A stretch of DNA of 64,000 nt. Origin: Dyadobacter sp. UC 10 (GTDB lineage Bacteria; Bacteroidota; Bacteroidia; Cytophagales; Spirosomataceae). Below are positions 17,358-27,022 of the stretch, in pieces (position 1 is the stretch's first letter; every line of letters begins with the position of its first letter). The notes below the pieces were generated by a model, which worked only from the letters and a program-made list of their open reading frames with translations, ran no database searches and was not told the origin of the DNA. The stretch covers positions 4,770,501 through 4,834,500 of the forward strand of contig NZ_VSRN01000001.1 in the NCBI RefSeq assembly GCF_008369915.1. The letters are read 5' to 3'. The translations under genes were made by a program, and so were the position numbers.

Positions 17358-20300
17358 TCAGAAGCCGGCATTGATTCCAAATGAATAGGTTTTGTACTGA
17401 GGGATACTCCCGTTGTCGATGCCCGACAGCATGGAATTGTCGCCTTTGCTGTTGATCTCGGGGTCGTAGCCTTTGTAATCCGTCCAGGTGAGCAGGTTAC
17501 CGCCGGAAACAAACAGCTTCACGGTCTTGAATACCCGTAATTTTGTCTTTGGCAGGGTATAGGCGAGGGTGATGTTTTTAAGTCGGACAAACGAGGCATC
17601 TTCCACGATAAAGTCTGTGAAACGGCTTTGAAAAGGATCAACCATATCAGGTTTGGGGTAAACATTGCTGGTACCCTCGCCCCGCCAGCGATTGTCCCAG
17701 GCTTCCTGGCGCACATTGGAAGCTGTTCCGCGGTTTAGTGCGTCCATGACGTGGCGGTTGGCATTGATCACATCCTGACCAATGCTCCCCTGGAAGAATA
17801 CATTCAACGATAAGCCTCTCCATTCGAATGTGTTGGTGAGACCGAAGATGAAATCGGGATAGGGGCTGCCGATAATCTCCCGGTCGTCCGTCGTGATCAC
17901 ACCATCGGGTTTTCCTTCCGGGCCGCTGATATCGCGGAACATAAACGAACCCGGATTACGTGTATAAGAATCTGTCGGTCCGGCGTCGATCTGGGCCGTA
18001 TTCTGATAAATTCCCCCGATCCGGTAGCCGTAAAACGCGCCGATCGGGCTGCCCACTTTCGCGATGGTCAGCGACTGGCTCGAAACTGCCCCGAAAGTAG
18101 GGCCTACAAATGAAGTAAGACCGTCGCCCAGGCTGATCACCTTGTTCCGGTTCCTTGAAATGTTTCCGGAAATATCCCACGAAAATGCTCCTGCCAGTGC
18201 CCGCGCCTTTACGTCGAATTCAACGCCCTGGTTCTGGATGACACCCTGGTTGGTACTGTAAGAAGAAAAACCGTTTGATGGCGGGATGGTGAGGCTGATC
18301 AGCAGGTCGTGCGTGCGCTTTTTGTAATAATCAAAACCAAACGAAAGCCGGTTTCCAAACAGAGCGATATCGGCGCCGACATTGGTTTGCCGGGTGGTTT
18401 CCCAATGCAGGCTGCTGTTGGGCAGGTTAGCAAGTACATATCCGATCTGAATACTCTGGTTAGCGACACTGCCGGTCGATTGAAGCATGGCTTTGGTAGA
18501 ACCCACACCCACCGCCTGGTTACCCGAAAGGCCGTAGCTGGCGCGCACTTTCAGTTCGGAAATCGCATTGACACTTTTGAGGAAATTCTCATTGTGGACA
18601 TTCCAGCCTAATGCCAGTGACGGGAAAAATGCCCATTTGTTGCCTTCGGCCAACCGGGTCGATCCGTCGGAACGACCGGTGAAAGTGATCAGGTATCTTT
18701 TGTCAAAACTATAATTCAGACGCCCTAAAAATGAGCCCAGTGCCCATTCTGTGGTGTTTGTGGACGGGTTGGTAATAGAGGTTGCGCTTCCCATGTCGTA
18801 GTAAAGCAGGTTATCGTTCGGGAAGTTGAGCGCATTGATCCCAAAACTACGGCGGTTCCATTGCTGCCAGGTGTAACCACCCACCGCATTAATGCTATGC
18901 TTGCCTCCGAGAACCTTGGTGTAGTTAAGCGTGTATTCCGTCAGGTAATTGAAAGAATTGATGTGGCCACGGTACGCGTAGCCGCCTTCCAGATTTCCCA
19001 GACTTGTGCCGCGAGGGTGGTAAAAATCACGATGGGCCGAGCTTACATTCACGCCGCTGTTGACCCTGAAAGTCAATCCTTTGGCGACCGAATACTCACC
19101 GAAAATATTGGCCAGCACGGTGGTCATCCGGTTCTGGTCGTCGGCCAGGTTTACGAGCGTGAGCGGGTTGCCTACCTGCGTCTGGTCGATCTCAAGTTCA
19201 TCCTCCGCGCTGAACGGCGAGTCGAACGGGCGCGAAGTAAGTGCCCCGCGGACGACAGACATGGATGCGTCGCTGATGTTGGAAGATTGCATGGCAGCGC
19301 GGTTCCTGCTCAGCGTGCCGCTCATATTCACGCCGAATTTGAATTTGCTGTTAAATTGCCGGTCGAGGTTAATGCGTATCGAACCTCTTTCATAGTTGGA
19401 GTTTTTAACAATACCTCCCTGTGAGAGATATCCCAGACTGATCGCATACCGCATTTTGTCCTGCCCTCCGGAAATGCTGAGCTGATGATTTTGCGTACGC
19501 GCCTGCCGGTAAATGAGGTCCTGCCAGTTGGTATTTACCTGGCTCAGGTCGGCGATCTGAGCTGCTGTGTAGATCGAATCCCGGCCATTGTTCAGATACC
19601 CTTCATTGGAATATTGCAGGTACTCGGCCGTGTTGAGCACGCCGATCTTTTTTGGCAGTTCACTTACATCATAACGAAAACTGTACGAGATGCGGTCGGC
19701 GCCTGCCTTACCTCTTTTGGTCGTGACGAGGACGACCCCATTGGAGGCGCGCGAACCATAAATGGCCGTAGCAGAGGCATCTTTCAGGATTTCAATGGAT
19801 TCGATATCGCTCGGGTTGAGGTTGGCCAGGGCGTTGTCCTGCGGAAGTTGTCCCAGGTAACCCGACTGGCTGCCGCCTGACATTTTGACTCCCCCATTAT
19901 CGGAATCGACCGGGTAACCGTCTATCACCACCAGCGGCTGGTTGGAGCCACTCACTGAAGTAGCACCACGAATGTTGAATGAAATGCCTCCGCCTGGCGC
20001 ACCGGTGTTTTGGGTGATCTGCACGCCGGAAACCTGTCCCTGCAGAAACTGTTCAACCGAAGCAATGGGCCGCTCGTCCACACCTTCTGCATTGATTTTG
20101 GCGACGGAGCCGGTAAGGTCGCTTTTGTTGATCGTACCGTATCCTACCACCACCACTTCTTCCAGCGCCTTGGTATCTTCTTTCAGGATCACGTCAATAA
20201 TCGTTTGGTTGCCCACTGCGATGCGCTGGCTGAGATAACCCACAAACGAGAATAATAACTTCGCATCTCCATCGGGTACGCTGATTTTGAATATACCTTT

Positions 20301-20864
20301 TGAATCTGTCAGCGCGCCGCGGGTAGTGCCTTCGACGATCACACTAACGCCCGGAAGCCCCTCTCCGTCCACTCCCGAAACGGTTCCTTTCACCTCAATC
20401 TCCTCTGCGTCGCGGGTTTTGGTCCCGACGAATGCAGTGATTTCGCCAATAGTGCCGGGCGTAATGGTTTGCAACAGGGAAGCCTCGTCCGCATTGCCGG
20501 CTTTGGGTTTGGAAGGTGCAAAGATCAGGTAAGAATTCTGTCCGTAACGTTCAAACCGGATCGATAACGGTTCCAGTATACGTGAAAGCGTTTTTTCAAC
20601 TTTTTCCGAAGTTTTCAGTAACTCCGGATCTACCGATTTGTTCCTGATGAGGTTATCATTGAACTCGAAAATGATCCCGTGCTTTTTACTCAACGCGCCG
20701 AGTGCCTCTCGCAGGGAGATCGTGCCGGCAGCCTGCGACTGCTGCTGTGTGGCTTTGGGAAGTTCCCTGTTTGAGGCAACCGCTTGTGCAAGGCCCATCT
20801 CCGGGGGACAGAGCACCAGCATGGCAAATGCCCAAAACATCATGTCTCGTAGCTTTTTTGACAT
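17358..20864 (-). CDS. SusC/RagA TonB-dependent transporter with STN signalling domain (module B)
   Basis: A 1168-aa outer membrane transporter. After the signal peptide comes an STN (secretin/TonB N-terminal) domain at about 45-115 (TISLREALGALSKKHGIIFEF to YLIFAP). The carboxypeptidase-like sandwich (GTVSGVDGEGLPGVSVIVEG), plug (ATAIYGSRASNGVVLVTT) and barrel follow. An STN domain in a SusC is the known hallmark of control by a FecR-like anti-sigma factor and ECF sigma factor. Those two genes lie immediately upstream, which fits. The binding of cargo would release the sigma factor and raise expression of this module. Confidence 0.96.
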   Translation of the reverse strand: MSKKLRDMMFWAFAMLVLCPPEMGLAQAVASNRELPKATQQQSQAAGTISLREALGALSKKHGIIFEFNDNLIRNKSVDPELLKTSEKVEKTLSRILEPLSIRFERYGQNSYLIFAPSKPKAGNADEASLLQTITPGTIGEITAFVGTKTRDAEEIEVKGTVSGVDGEGLPGVSVIVEGTTRGALTDSKGIFKISVPDGDAKLLFSFVGYLSQRIAVGNQTIIDVILKEDTKALEEVVVVGYGTINKSDLTGSVAKINAEGVDERPIASVEQFLQGQVSGVQITQNTGAPGGGISFNIRGATSVSGSNQPLVVIDGYPVDSDNGGVKMSGGSQSGYLGQLPQDNALANLNPSDIESIEILKDASATAIYGSRASNGVVLVTTKRGKAGADRISYSFRYDVSELPKKIGVLNTAEYLQYSNEGYLNNGRDSIYTAAQIADLSQVNTNWQDLIYRQARTQNHQLSISGGQDKMRYAISLGYLSQGGIVKNSNYERGSIRINLDRQFNSKFKFGVNMSGTLSRNRAAMQSSNISDASMSVVRGALTSRPFDSPFSAEDELEIDQTQVGNPLTLVNLADDQNRMTTVLANIFGEYSVAKGLTFRVNSGVNVSSAHRDFYHPRGTSLGNLEGGYAYRGHINSFNYLTEYTLNYTKVLGGKHSINAVGGYTWQQWNRRSFGINALNFPNDNLLYYDMGSATSITNPSTNTTEWALGSFLGRLNYSFDKRYLITFTGRSDGSTRLAEGNKWAFFPSLALGWNVHNENFLKSVNAISELKVRASYGLSGNQAVGVGSTKAMLQSTGSVANQSIQIGYVLANLPNSSLHWETTRQTNVGADIALFGNRLSFGFDYYKKRTHDLLISLTIPPSNGFSSYSTNQGVIQNQGVEFDVKARALAGAFSWDISGNISRNRNKVISLGDGLTSFVGPTFGAVSSQSLTIAKVGSPIGAFYGYRIGGIYQNTAQIDAGPTDSYTRNPGSFMFRDISGPEGKPDGVITTDDREIIGSPYPDFIFGLTNTFEWRGLSLNVFFQGSIGQDVINANRHVMDALNRGTASNVRQEAWDNRWRGEGTSNVYPKPDMVDPFQSRFTDFIVEDASFVRLKNITLAYTLPKTKLRVFKTVKLFVSGGNLLTWTDYKGYDPEINSKGDNSMLSGIDNGSIPQYKTYSFGINAGF

Positions 20865-20883
20865 AGTTTTTTTAGGTTTAGGA

Positions 20884-20951
20884 TTGATTAATAATCAAAC
20901 CCGCCCGACTTGACCCTATCCGCCAAGATTCGCGGTCGTAGTGGGGCGGGG
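20884..20951 (-). promoter_or_regulatory. Structured fecR-susC gap: palindrome and GC-rich stem (module B)
   Basis: Between the FecR stop and the SusC start lie two elements. A perfect inverted repeat TTGATTA-N-TAATCAA is at 20884-20898. A GC-rich long-loop stem pairs 20944-20950 with 20900-20906 (CCCGCCC/GGGCGGG), with a smaller inner stem CCGC/GCGG. On the minus strand the GC stem is followed by TTTGATTATT. This could be an attenuator or mRNA-processing site that separates expression of the regulators from the abundant SusC, or an operator. It is inferred from base pairing only. Confidence 0.4.
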
Positions 20952-20956
20952 TATCT

Positions 20957-21961
20957 TTATCGCAGGTAATATTTGTTTCCCTTTTTTTCTATTTCGAGGG
21001 GATACAGCTTACCCAGCTTTTCAAAAAACGTCTCCACCGAATCTGTAGGAAATGAGCCGGTGAAAGTTTCTTCTTTCAGTGCTTCATTTTCGATAATGAC
21101 CTCAATACCATAAGAGTCACCGATCATTTCTGCCAGTTCCTGCAATTTTTTGCCTTTGTATTGGTATACCTTCTGCCGCCAGCTCGAATATTCTTTCACG
21201 TCGACCACCTCCTTTTTTAGCGGAGCTTCCGTGGCAGTCTGTGTTGCCTTTTCACCGGGTTTGAGCAGCATGGAATTCGAGGCATTACTGGCATCCACCA
21301 GTTTTACAGAACCGTGTTCCAGCGCCACGTCCACGCGGCCGCGGCGATTGGTGATGTTGAATGCCGTGCCCAGCACATGAATATCCAGCTGATCGGTATG
21401 CACGATAAAGGGTATTTTTTTTTCCTGTTTCATCAGCTTAGCTACATCGAAAAATGCCTCCCCGCGTATCCAGACTTCCCGTTTTGCCTCTTTGCCGAAA
21501 TCCCGCCGCACCGTAAGTTCCGAGTTCGCATTGAGCATGATCCTGCTGCCGTCATCGAGAGTTACAAGCTGCTGTTTGCCATACGGCGTCTGAAACCTGA
21601 CGGGGCGTGAAGTCAGATAAAACCATCCGCCGGCAAATACCAGCAAGGCGAATACTGCTGCATAAGAGATTCGCAGCCAGCGCTGCATTTTTCCGGCTGG
21701 CAGAACTGCGGATCTCGATGTTCCCGTTTGAATATATTTCCACATATCGTGTCTTTCGCCGGCGCTCCACGTCTCGGTAAAGTCGATGTTTTCGATAAGC
21801 AGCCTGGCTTGGTCTGCAACGTCCTTCCTGTCGGGATGGGCCGCGAGCCAGTTTGTCCAGAAATCATCATGTTCGGCATCGGGTTGTAATACCCATTGAG
21901 TAAAATTTTCATCGGCCAGGAAATCCTGAACCTCAAATGTACGGTAGTCCATAGGGTGCAA
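20957..21961 (-). CDS. FecR family anti-sigma factor (module B)
   Basis: Single-pass inner membrane anti-sigma factor, 334 aa. A cytoplasmic N-terminal domain (FTQWVLQPDAEHDDFWTNWL) binds the sigma factor. One membrane helix follows at about 90-110 (ISYAAVFALLVFAGGWFYL), then the periplasmic FecR domain (YGKQQLVTLDDGSRIMLNAN, EAFFDVA, VLGTAFNI) and a C-terminal DUF4974-like domain (LQELAEMIGDSYGIEVII). The periplasmic part should contact the STN domain of the SusC encoded next. ATG 21952 (MDYRTF) is an alternative start. An 89-base gap separates it from the sigma gene. Confidence 0.94.
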   Translation of the reverse strand: MHPMDYRTFEVQDFLADENFTQWVLQPDAEHDDFWTNWLAAHPDRKDVADQARLLIENIDFTETWSAGERHDMWKYIQTGTSRSAVLPAGKMQRWLRISYAAVFALLVFAGGWFYLTSRPVRFQTPYGKQQLVTLDDGSRIMLNANSELTVRRDFGKEAKREVWIRGEAFFDVAKLMKQEKKIPFIVHTDQLDIHVLGTAFNITNRRGRVDVALEHGSVKLVDASNASNSMLLKPGEKATQTATEAPLKKEVVDVKEYSSWRQKVYQYKGKKLQELAEMIGDSYGIEVIIENEALKEETFTGSFPTDSVETFFEKLGKLYPLEIEKKGNKYYLR

Positions 21962-22050
21962 CTGTCTTGATAGTATCTCCCCACTCTTTATTGAATAGAG
22001 ATCGCATACTGTGTTTTGTAACCTTCGTGATCTGAGAAAAAAATAAATTT

Positions 22051-22677
22051 TTATAGGAATAATAAAAAGGCGGCCGTGAGCGAGGGGACGGCATGCTGGG
22101 TGAGCATGGTGCGAAGCGATTTCATGGCGCGGTGGATGGTGTTACGAAGGATCTGATATTTCAATCCGGTCAGTTCCTCGATCTGCTCGTAGGTCAGTTT
22201 TTGGTAAAATTTCAGGAAAATGAGTTCCTGCTGCCGCGCGGGTAGCGACCTTACTGCCTTCTGCACGGCCTGATGCATTTCCTCGGCCGAATCTGTCGTG
22301 ACAACATCTTCCACATCCTCTATGGGGTCGCAAAGGCGCAGATCGGTGCGGACATTTTTCAGGATCAACCGCCTGAGCGATGCCATGAAATAGAATTTTA
22401 CCGATTTCGGCGCTGACAAGGTGTGGCGGCTGTTCCAAATCACCAGAAACAATTCCTGCACCGCATCTTTCACAACTGCCCGTTCGTAGACGACCGACAA
22501 ACCATACCGCAGCAGCCAGTCGGCGTGGCGGCTGTAAAAGTAGGCCAGTGCCCCGGCGTCATTTTCCCTCAAACGTTGCCACCAGTACTGATCATCGGAT
22601 GCATTTTCTGCATCGCTCACGGGCGGGGAGTTGCGGCTTTCCCGGTCCTTTTCTGTAAGGTCATTTTGATATTCCAA
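22051..22677 (-). CDS. ECF (FecI-like) RNA polymerase sigma factor (module B)
   Basis: Sigma-70 family ECF factor of 208 aa. Region 2 is seen at about 40-105 (ALAYFYSRHADWLLRYG, VVKDAVQELFLVIW, LRRLILKNVR) and region 4 at about 140-195 (ARQQELIFLKFYQKLTYEQIEELTGL, with a helix-turn-helix). The C-terminus ends in an unusual short hydrophobic tail (AAFLLFL). It is released from the FecR protein encoded downstream when the STN-SusC senses its ligand. It starts only 38 bases after the SGAT-motif protein gene of module A, so it may also be read through from module A. Confidence 0.93.
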   Translation of the reverse strand: MEYQNDLTEKDRESRNSPPVSDAENASDDQYWWQRLRENDAGALAYFYSRHADWLLRYGLSVVYERAVVKDAVQELFLVIWNSRHTLSAPKSVKFYFMASLRRLILKNVRTDLRLCDPIEDVEDVVTTDSAEEMHQAVQKAVRSLPARQQELIFLKFYQKLTYEQIEELTGLKYQILRNTIHRAMKSLRTMLTQHAVPSLTAAFLLFL

Positions 22678-22715
22678 TCTGCTGGCTGGTTTGATCTAGT
22701 GCATTGCTTTCATGG

Positions 22716-23819
22716 TCAGGGAGTGATGCTGCCCGTTTTCCGGGTTTCTTCAAATTCTTTTACCGCCTTTTGGACAACAGGAATATCGCTCTGAGCTAAT
22801 TTTTTGACGGTTTCGAGCACCTCGGGGGATTGCTTGGTGCTGTGTTTTAATGCAGCGAGGATCTTGACGGACATCCAGGGATTGTCCGCATGCAGGTCTG
22901 CTGCCAGGGTATTGTAAAAGCTTTCCGAGAGCCGGGCTGCGGGTCGTAATCTGGTTAGTATCTCCACGCGCTCGGGTTGTTTCTTGTTTTTGTAAATCGT
23001 TGCGAGCCGGTCCTGTAATACGGGCTGCGCGAGATCCAGCTGCTGTAATGCATTGAGCGAGACTGCGCGCAGGGCAGGGTTCGTGGAATCGGCCAGACCG
23101 CCCAGTACCAGCGATTCGGTGAATGCATTTTGAGGCAGGTTACCCTGCGCGAACATATCGAGCAAAAAAGGCTGATACTTTTCGCGCTGCGCCTGTAATG
23201 CTTTTTCCAGGTGGTTTTTTTCGGTCAATCGGGCGGCTGTAAGTTTGGCAAGCTGTTCTTTTTCTCCCATATGGATCAAATGCCAGAGGGTATGTGTGGT
23301 ATAAACGGCCTTTTCAACCGCCGCCTGCGCGATTTCGTGTTTTGTAGCGCCGCTTACCACATCCACGCTGTCTTCTTTTTTTTCGTCTACCAGCTCGCTC
23401 AGCGAATATTCCCGCAAAGGCGACCAGTCGTCGTTCAAAATCGACATTAGTCTCCGGTAATCGAAGGTGGAAAAGTCGCTGTGATCGGTTTTGGTCAAAG
23501 GTTCTTTAAACACTTCCAGTCCGGCAAAATCACCCGTCCCGTCCCAGTAAATACCGACGTCAATAGGGCGGCAATCGCCCGTGAGGCATACCTCGGTGGC
23601 AATGCGCCGGTACCAGTAAATGATACCGTCCGGGGTAGTAAATTCCCGGACGGCAAAGGGTTCCATATGGTCGTCGTTGATGCTCGCTGAGAACGCTTCT
23701 GTGTTCAGAGTCAATTTTTCCAACTCGGGAGTTCTATAATATGTTCTTTCCACCAGCTGCCCGAAAGTCAGCGTGGTGGAAAGCAGGAAAAGCAACGTTA
23801 TCAGTCGTTTTTTTAGCAT
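22716..23819 (-). CDS. Secreted protein with FMN-attachment-like SGAT motif and C-terminal HEAT-like repeats
   Basis: A 367-aa exported protein (signal ends TFGQ, residue 21). The N-terminal half contains CLTGDC (Cys78, Cys83) and, at 152-175, VDVVSGATKHEI followed by AVEKAVYTTHTLW. SGAT (156-159) is the signature of FMN_bind domains of the RnfG/NqrC type, where FMN is linked to the Thr by ApbE. The C-terminal half (about 200-360) is all-helical, with HEAT-like repeats (LRAVSLNALQQL, PWMSVKILAALKH). It lies 5 bases after the FAD oxidoreductase gene and may be its electron partner. No ApbE gene is in the window. The FMN link is inferred from the motif. Confidence 0.7.
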   Translation of the reverse strand: MLKKRLITLLFLLSTTLTFGQLVERTYYRTPELEKLTLNTEAFSASINDDHMEPFAVREFTTPDGIIYWYRRIATEVCLTGDCRPIDVGIYWDGTGDFAGLEVFKEPLTKTDHSDFSTFDYRRLMSILNDDWSPLREYSLSELVDEKKEDSVDVVSGATKHEIAQAAVEKAVYTTHTLWHLIHMGEKEQLAKLTAARLTEKNHLEKALQAQREKYQPFLLDMFAQGNLPQNAFTESLVLGGLADSTNPALRAVSLNALQQLDLAQPVLQDRLATIYKNKKQPERVEILTRLRPAARLSESFYNTLAADLHADNPWMSVKILAALKHSTKQSPEVLETVKKLAQSDIPVVQKAVKEFEETRKTGSITP

Positions 23820-23824
23820 TGATA

Positions 23825-26800
23825 CTAGATTTCTACTTCCTTTTTCAATGCCTTCACAGGTTGCGGGTAGGAGAGTCCGGCCACGTATTTCTGCCAGTCT
23901 TGCGGCTTGTAGTCCCAGTTTTTTCCCGTGAGTTCTTTGAGTTCGCTGAGTGCGAAGGTTTTATAGTTGTAATGCAGGTCGCCGAGGTAAGCTTGCAAAA
24001 GTTCGTATCCTTTTTTGCTTCCGCACCGCGCCATAGCCGCCGCCACACTGATTTCGAGCGAGCCGCCATAAACCCTCCACCTTACCTTTTCATAGGTTGA
24101 AGTAACAAAACCGCCGACATTCGGGTCTTTCAATACGTTTTCAAACCCGCTGATTAATGAAGGATCAGGCAGACGTTCAGCATATACCGCGAGGCTGATG
24201 ATCCGGTTGTGGAACGGGACGAATTTAATATCGATCCGCTCATTAAAGTAATCGCTGGTGCGAGGTACCATTCCGCCACCGGAGGCTGTTTTATCAAGAA
24301 TGTGCCTGATTTTCGCCGTCTCCGAGCCGCTACCCGACATGCCCAGCAGTGCGATGTTCTGATTGATCTTCCAGAATAATCCTTCCAGCTTGTTTTTCGG
24401 GCGACCGCGGATGTTGTCGTAGTCGTCGATATACCCCTTTGGATATCCGTCTTCCTGTTCCAGCTCAAACAAATTGGCAAGTTCCTCGCCGATCAGCGTA
24501 TTGCCTTCCGCATCGCCAAACCAGGCCAGCATTTTGGCGAGCAGCAACTTTCCCTCTTTGCGATCGGTCTTTGCAAAACGTTCCTTGATCAGCGGGAGGA
24601 TCAGCGATTTTTCCACCCGGCTGCATTCGTATAAATATTCAGAGGCGCCGGATTCGAGCTGCTGCACGCGGCGCTCTATTTCGGCTTTGTCGGCACGGAG
24701 GTCTCCTGGTTTTTTACTCAAATATTCGGCCGGAAGGTATCCCAGCGAAACCCATTCTTTCTGCAATGTGCTGACACTGTAATCTCTCGGGCGAACCTTT
24801 TTCCAGGCCACATCCGCTGCGATTTGCCCGGTCAGATAGCCGAGTACGAGCAAATCGGCAGTCATCCGGGTGAATTGCAGCGCATTGCGGCTTTGTCCGA
24901 AACCACGTCCGGATATCAGTAATCCATCGAGCTTTTTGGGAACAATGGAACGGTATGGAATCTCAACGGTAATATCATTGGAGTGGGGCAGCAGGAAACC
25001 GCATTTGCTGTACTCTGAGGAAGCCACATTATGCGGGTCAAAATCACTGCTCGCCAGCGCCAGCACATCTTCAAAATGCCTTTTTTCAACACAGTCGATC
25101 AGGTCGATGTTGTGAATGCCGTCGATACGCCGCGATTCCCGGACGGTCATGAACGGGTGGAAGTCGTAGCAATGCGCCTCGTAATGCGAGATAAAAAGTC
25201 CGCGCTGTTGTTCGGAGACTTTCCGGTTGTCGAGAATGTCGTAATCACGGTTGGTAGCCGAAGGTAGTTTTCCCGCGCCGGCAATATCCCACTGACTATA
25301 ATTTTGGGTAAAACCAATGCGCGAATCGCCGATCTGGAAGCTTGCGCCCGCCATCGCAGCTACATCGCCGTCGCCGGTTGCATCAATGGTGACGTCGGCA
25401 AGTACCAGTTCCAGCTGCCCGTGGCGGCACACGACCACGCCTTTTACTGTATTGTCTTTGGTAACAGCCTCGCACAAAATCGCCGAGGTCAGGAACTGCC
25501 CGCCCTTGTCCACAACCGACCGCAGGTGATAAATCTGCCGCCCGATTTTTTTGTTCATATTGGCTTCCAGAGCAAGTCTTTCCGCCTCTTCATTTTGTTT
25601 TTTGAAAAACACATTATCCTTCACGCCGTGGTAATAGCCCATTACGCCGCCCATGGTTTTGGTGCCGCCGAGGTCATTGAAATAATCGACTACAATGGTA
25701 TCAGCGCCTTTTTCCACGGAGCCGGCCGCTGCGAGTGCCCCGGCAGTACCTCCGCCGGCGACGATCACCTGCGTTTGCTTTCTGGAAACGACCGCGTCCA
25801 TCCAGTCCAGATGTACAGCTTGAAGCGGGACGTTAAAGCCCGGTTCGTCCACTTCTTCGAACTTCACCTTCTTGATATCCAGTTTTTTACCCGGAAGGAT
25901 CAGGTTTTGCGGAGCTGCGTTCTGCGACGGGATCTTGACTTTGTCTACCAATGCCTGCGCATTTTTCTCGAGGGCTAAAAGTGAAGAAGCAGAAATCGTG
26001 GCCGCATTGCTGTCCAGTACGTAATGTCCGTTCAGAGAGGTGGTCGGTACTGCATTGTCGGCCATGGTGAGAGAGGCTTCGAGTGCATATTGCTGGATTT
26101 GAGCGGTGGAAAAGCCCGCACCCAGCGTTTTTATTTTAGTGCCGAGCTGCGTCGCGATCTGCCTGCCTTTGTGCTCTATTTCTTCCAGTTTATCGGTATC
26201 GACTGCATATTCAAATGCAAGAAATGCGTGATCGTCCGAGAGTTTTCCCGGATATACTGTCAGCTTATTTCCATCCAATCCAAAGGATGGATCGGTTCTG
26301 ATCTCTTTGAAGGCAGGTTTGCTTACCTTATTGATCTCCATTACAAAACCCGCTTTCTGCACTTTCAGCGACTTTCCTGCCAGCCTTCTGCTAAACAAAA
26401 GCTGGTCGGATGCGTCAATAAAGGCTTTGCAGGGCACTGAAAAAACGCCTTGTTTGGTAGCGAGCAGCACGCCGCTCACCTGACCTTTGCTTTCGAACAA
26501 ACCACAGGTATCGGTCATCAGCAGCATGTCCACTTTCCCCAGCAGCAGGTTTCGTACCATTCCTTTACGGATACTGCCTTTAAAAAGCGCGATGTGATCG
26601 CCGAGCTGACTTTTTCCTTTGCCGGTACCTTTTGTGTTCTTGATTTCCATCTGTTCCTGCTCGGGCAAGAGCAGTTCCTGCAAGTCGGGACGCAATGTAT
26701 CAAATCCCTGCGCATCCAGCCAGAGCCGGCTTTTTGCTGCCAGCTCGAACCCCGGGCTCGATCGTTTTTCCACGATTAGTACCTTCTTTCCTTTCGAAGC

Positions 26801-26989
26801 AGCATGTAACGCGGCAAAATAACCCGAAAGCCCCGCTCCGTTGATTACAATATCGTAATGTCCGACCGCATTCTTGCCGTCGAACTGCCGGCCGATCTCG
26901 GCCATTGCCTGCTCGCTGAGTAACGAGCTGGTCAGTAAAACTGCGCCGGTGGCTGGTAATGTCAGATTTAGAAATTTACGCCTGTCCAT
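23825..26989 (-). CDS. Tat-signal FAD-dependent oxidoreductase with two dinucleotide-binding domains
   Basis: A large flavoprotein of 1054 aa. The N-terminus MDRRKFLNLTLPATG is Tat-like, so periplasmic location is likely. Two separate Rossmann FAD-binding motifs are visible: INGAGLSGYFAALHAASKGK (50-69) and VAGGGTAGALAAAGSVEKGA (410-429), the second with the GGTKTMGGVMGYYHG block typical of the FAD_oxidored family (PF12831). YRSIVPKKLDGLLISGRGFG is the family C-terminal FAD motif. The last 250 residues are helical, perhaps a repeat domain. It probably oxidises a sugar or uronate released by this locus and passes electrons to the SGAT-motif protein encoded next. The substrate is unknown. Confidence 0.88.
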   Translation of the reverse strand: MDRRKFLNLTLPATGAVLLTSSLLSEQAMAEIGRQFDGKNAVGHYDIVINGAGLSGYFAALHAASKGKKVLIVEKRSSPGFELAAKSRLWLDAQGFDTLRPDLQELLLPEQEQMEIKNTKGTGKGKSQLGDHIALFKGSIRKGMVRNLLLGKVDMLLMTDTCGLFESKGQVSGVLLATKQGVFSVPCKAFIDASDQLLFSRRLAGKSLKVQKAGFVMEINKVSKPAFKEIRTDPSFGLDGNKLTVYPGKLSDDHAFLAFEYAVDTDKLEEIEHKGRQIATQLGTKIKTLGAGFSTAQIQQYALEASLTMADNAVPTTSLNGHYVLDSNAATISASSLLALEKNAQALVDKVKIPSQNAAPQNLILPGKKLDIKKVKFEEVDEPGFNVPLQAVHLDWMDAVVSRKQTQVIVAGGGTAGALAAAGSVEKGADTIVVDYFNDLGGTKTMGGVMGYYHGVKDNVFFKKQNEEAERLALEANMNKKIGRQIYHLRSVVDKGGQFLTSAILCEAVTKDNTVKGVVVCRHGQLELVLADVTIDATGDGDVAAMAGASFQIGDSRIGFTQNYSQWDIAGAGKLPSATNRDYDILDNRKVSEQQRGLFISHYEAHCYDFHPFMTVRESRRIDGIHNIDLIDCVEKRHFEDVLALASSDFDPHNVASSEYSKCGFLLPHSNDITVEIPYRSIVPKKLDGLLISGRGFGQSRNALQFTRMTADLLVLGYLTGQIAADVAWKKVRPRDYSVSTLQKEWVSLGYLPAEYLSKKPGDLRADKAEIERRVQQLESGASEYLYECSRVEKSLILPLIKERFAKTDRKEGKLLLAKMLAWFGDAEGNTLIGEELANLFELEQEDGYPKGYIDDYDNIRGRPKNKLEGLFWKINQNIALLGMSGSGSETAKIRHILDKTASGGGMVPRTSDYFNERIDIKFVPFHNRIISLAVYAERLPDPSLISGFENVLKDPNVGGFVTSTYEKVRWRVYGGSLEISVAAAMARCGSKKGYELLQAYLGDLHYNYKTFALSELKELTGKNWDYKPQDWQKYVAGLSYPQPVKALKKEVEI

Positions 26990-27022
26990 TTTTAAGGTTT
27001 TTGACTTGTCCGGGACAAGTGG

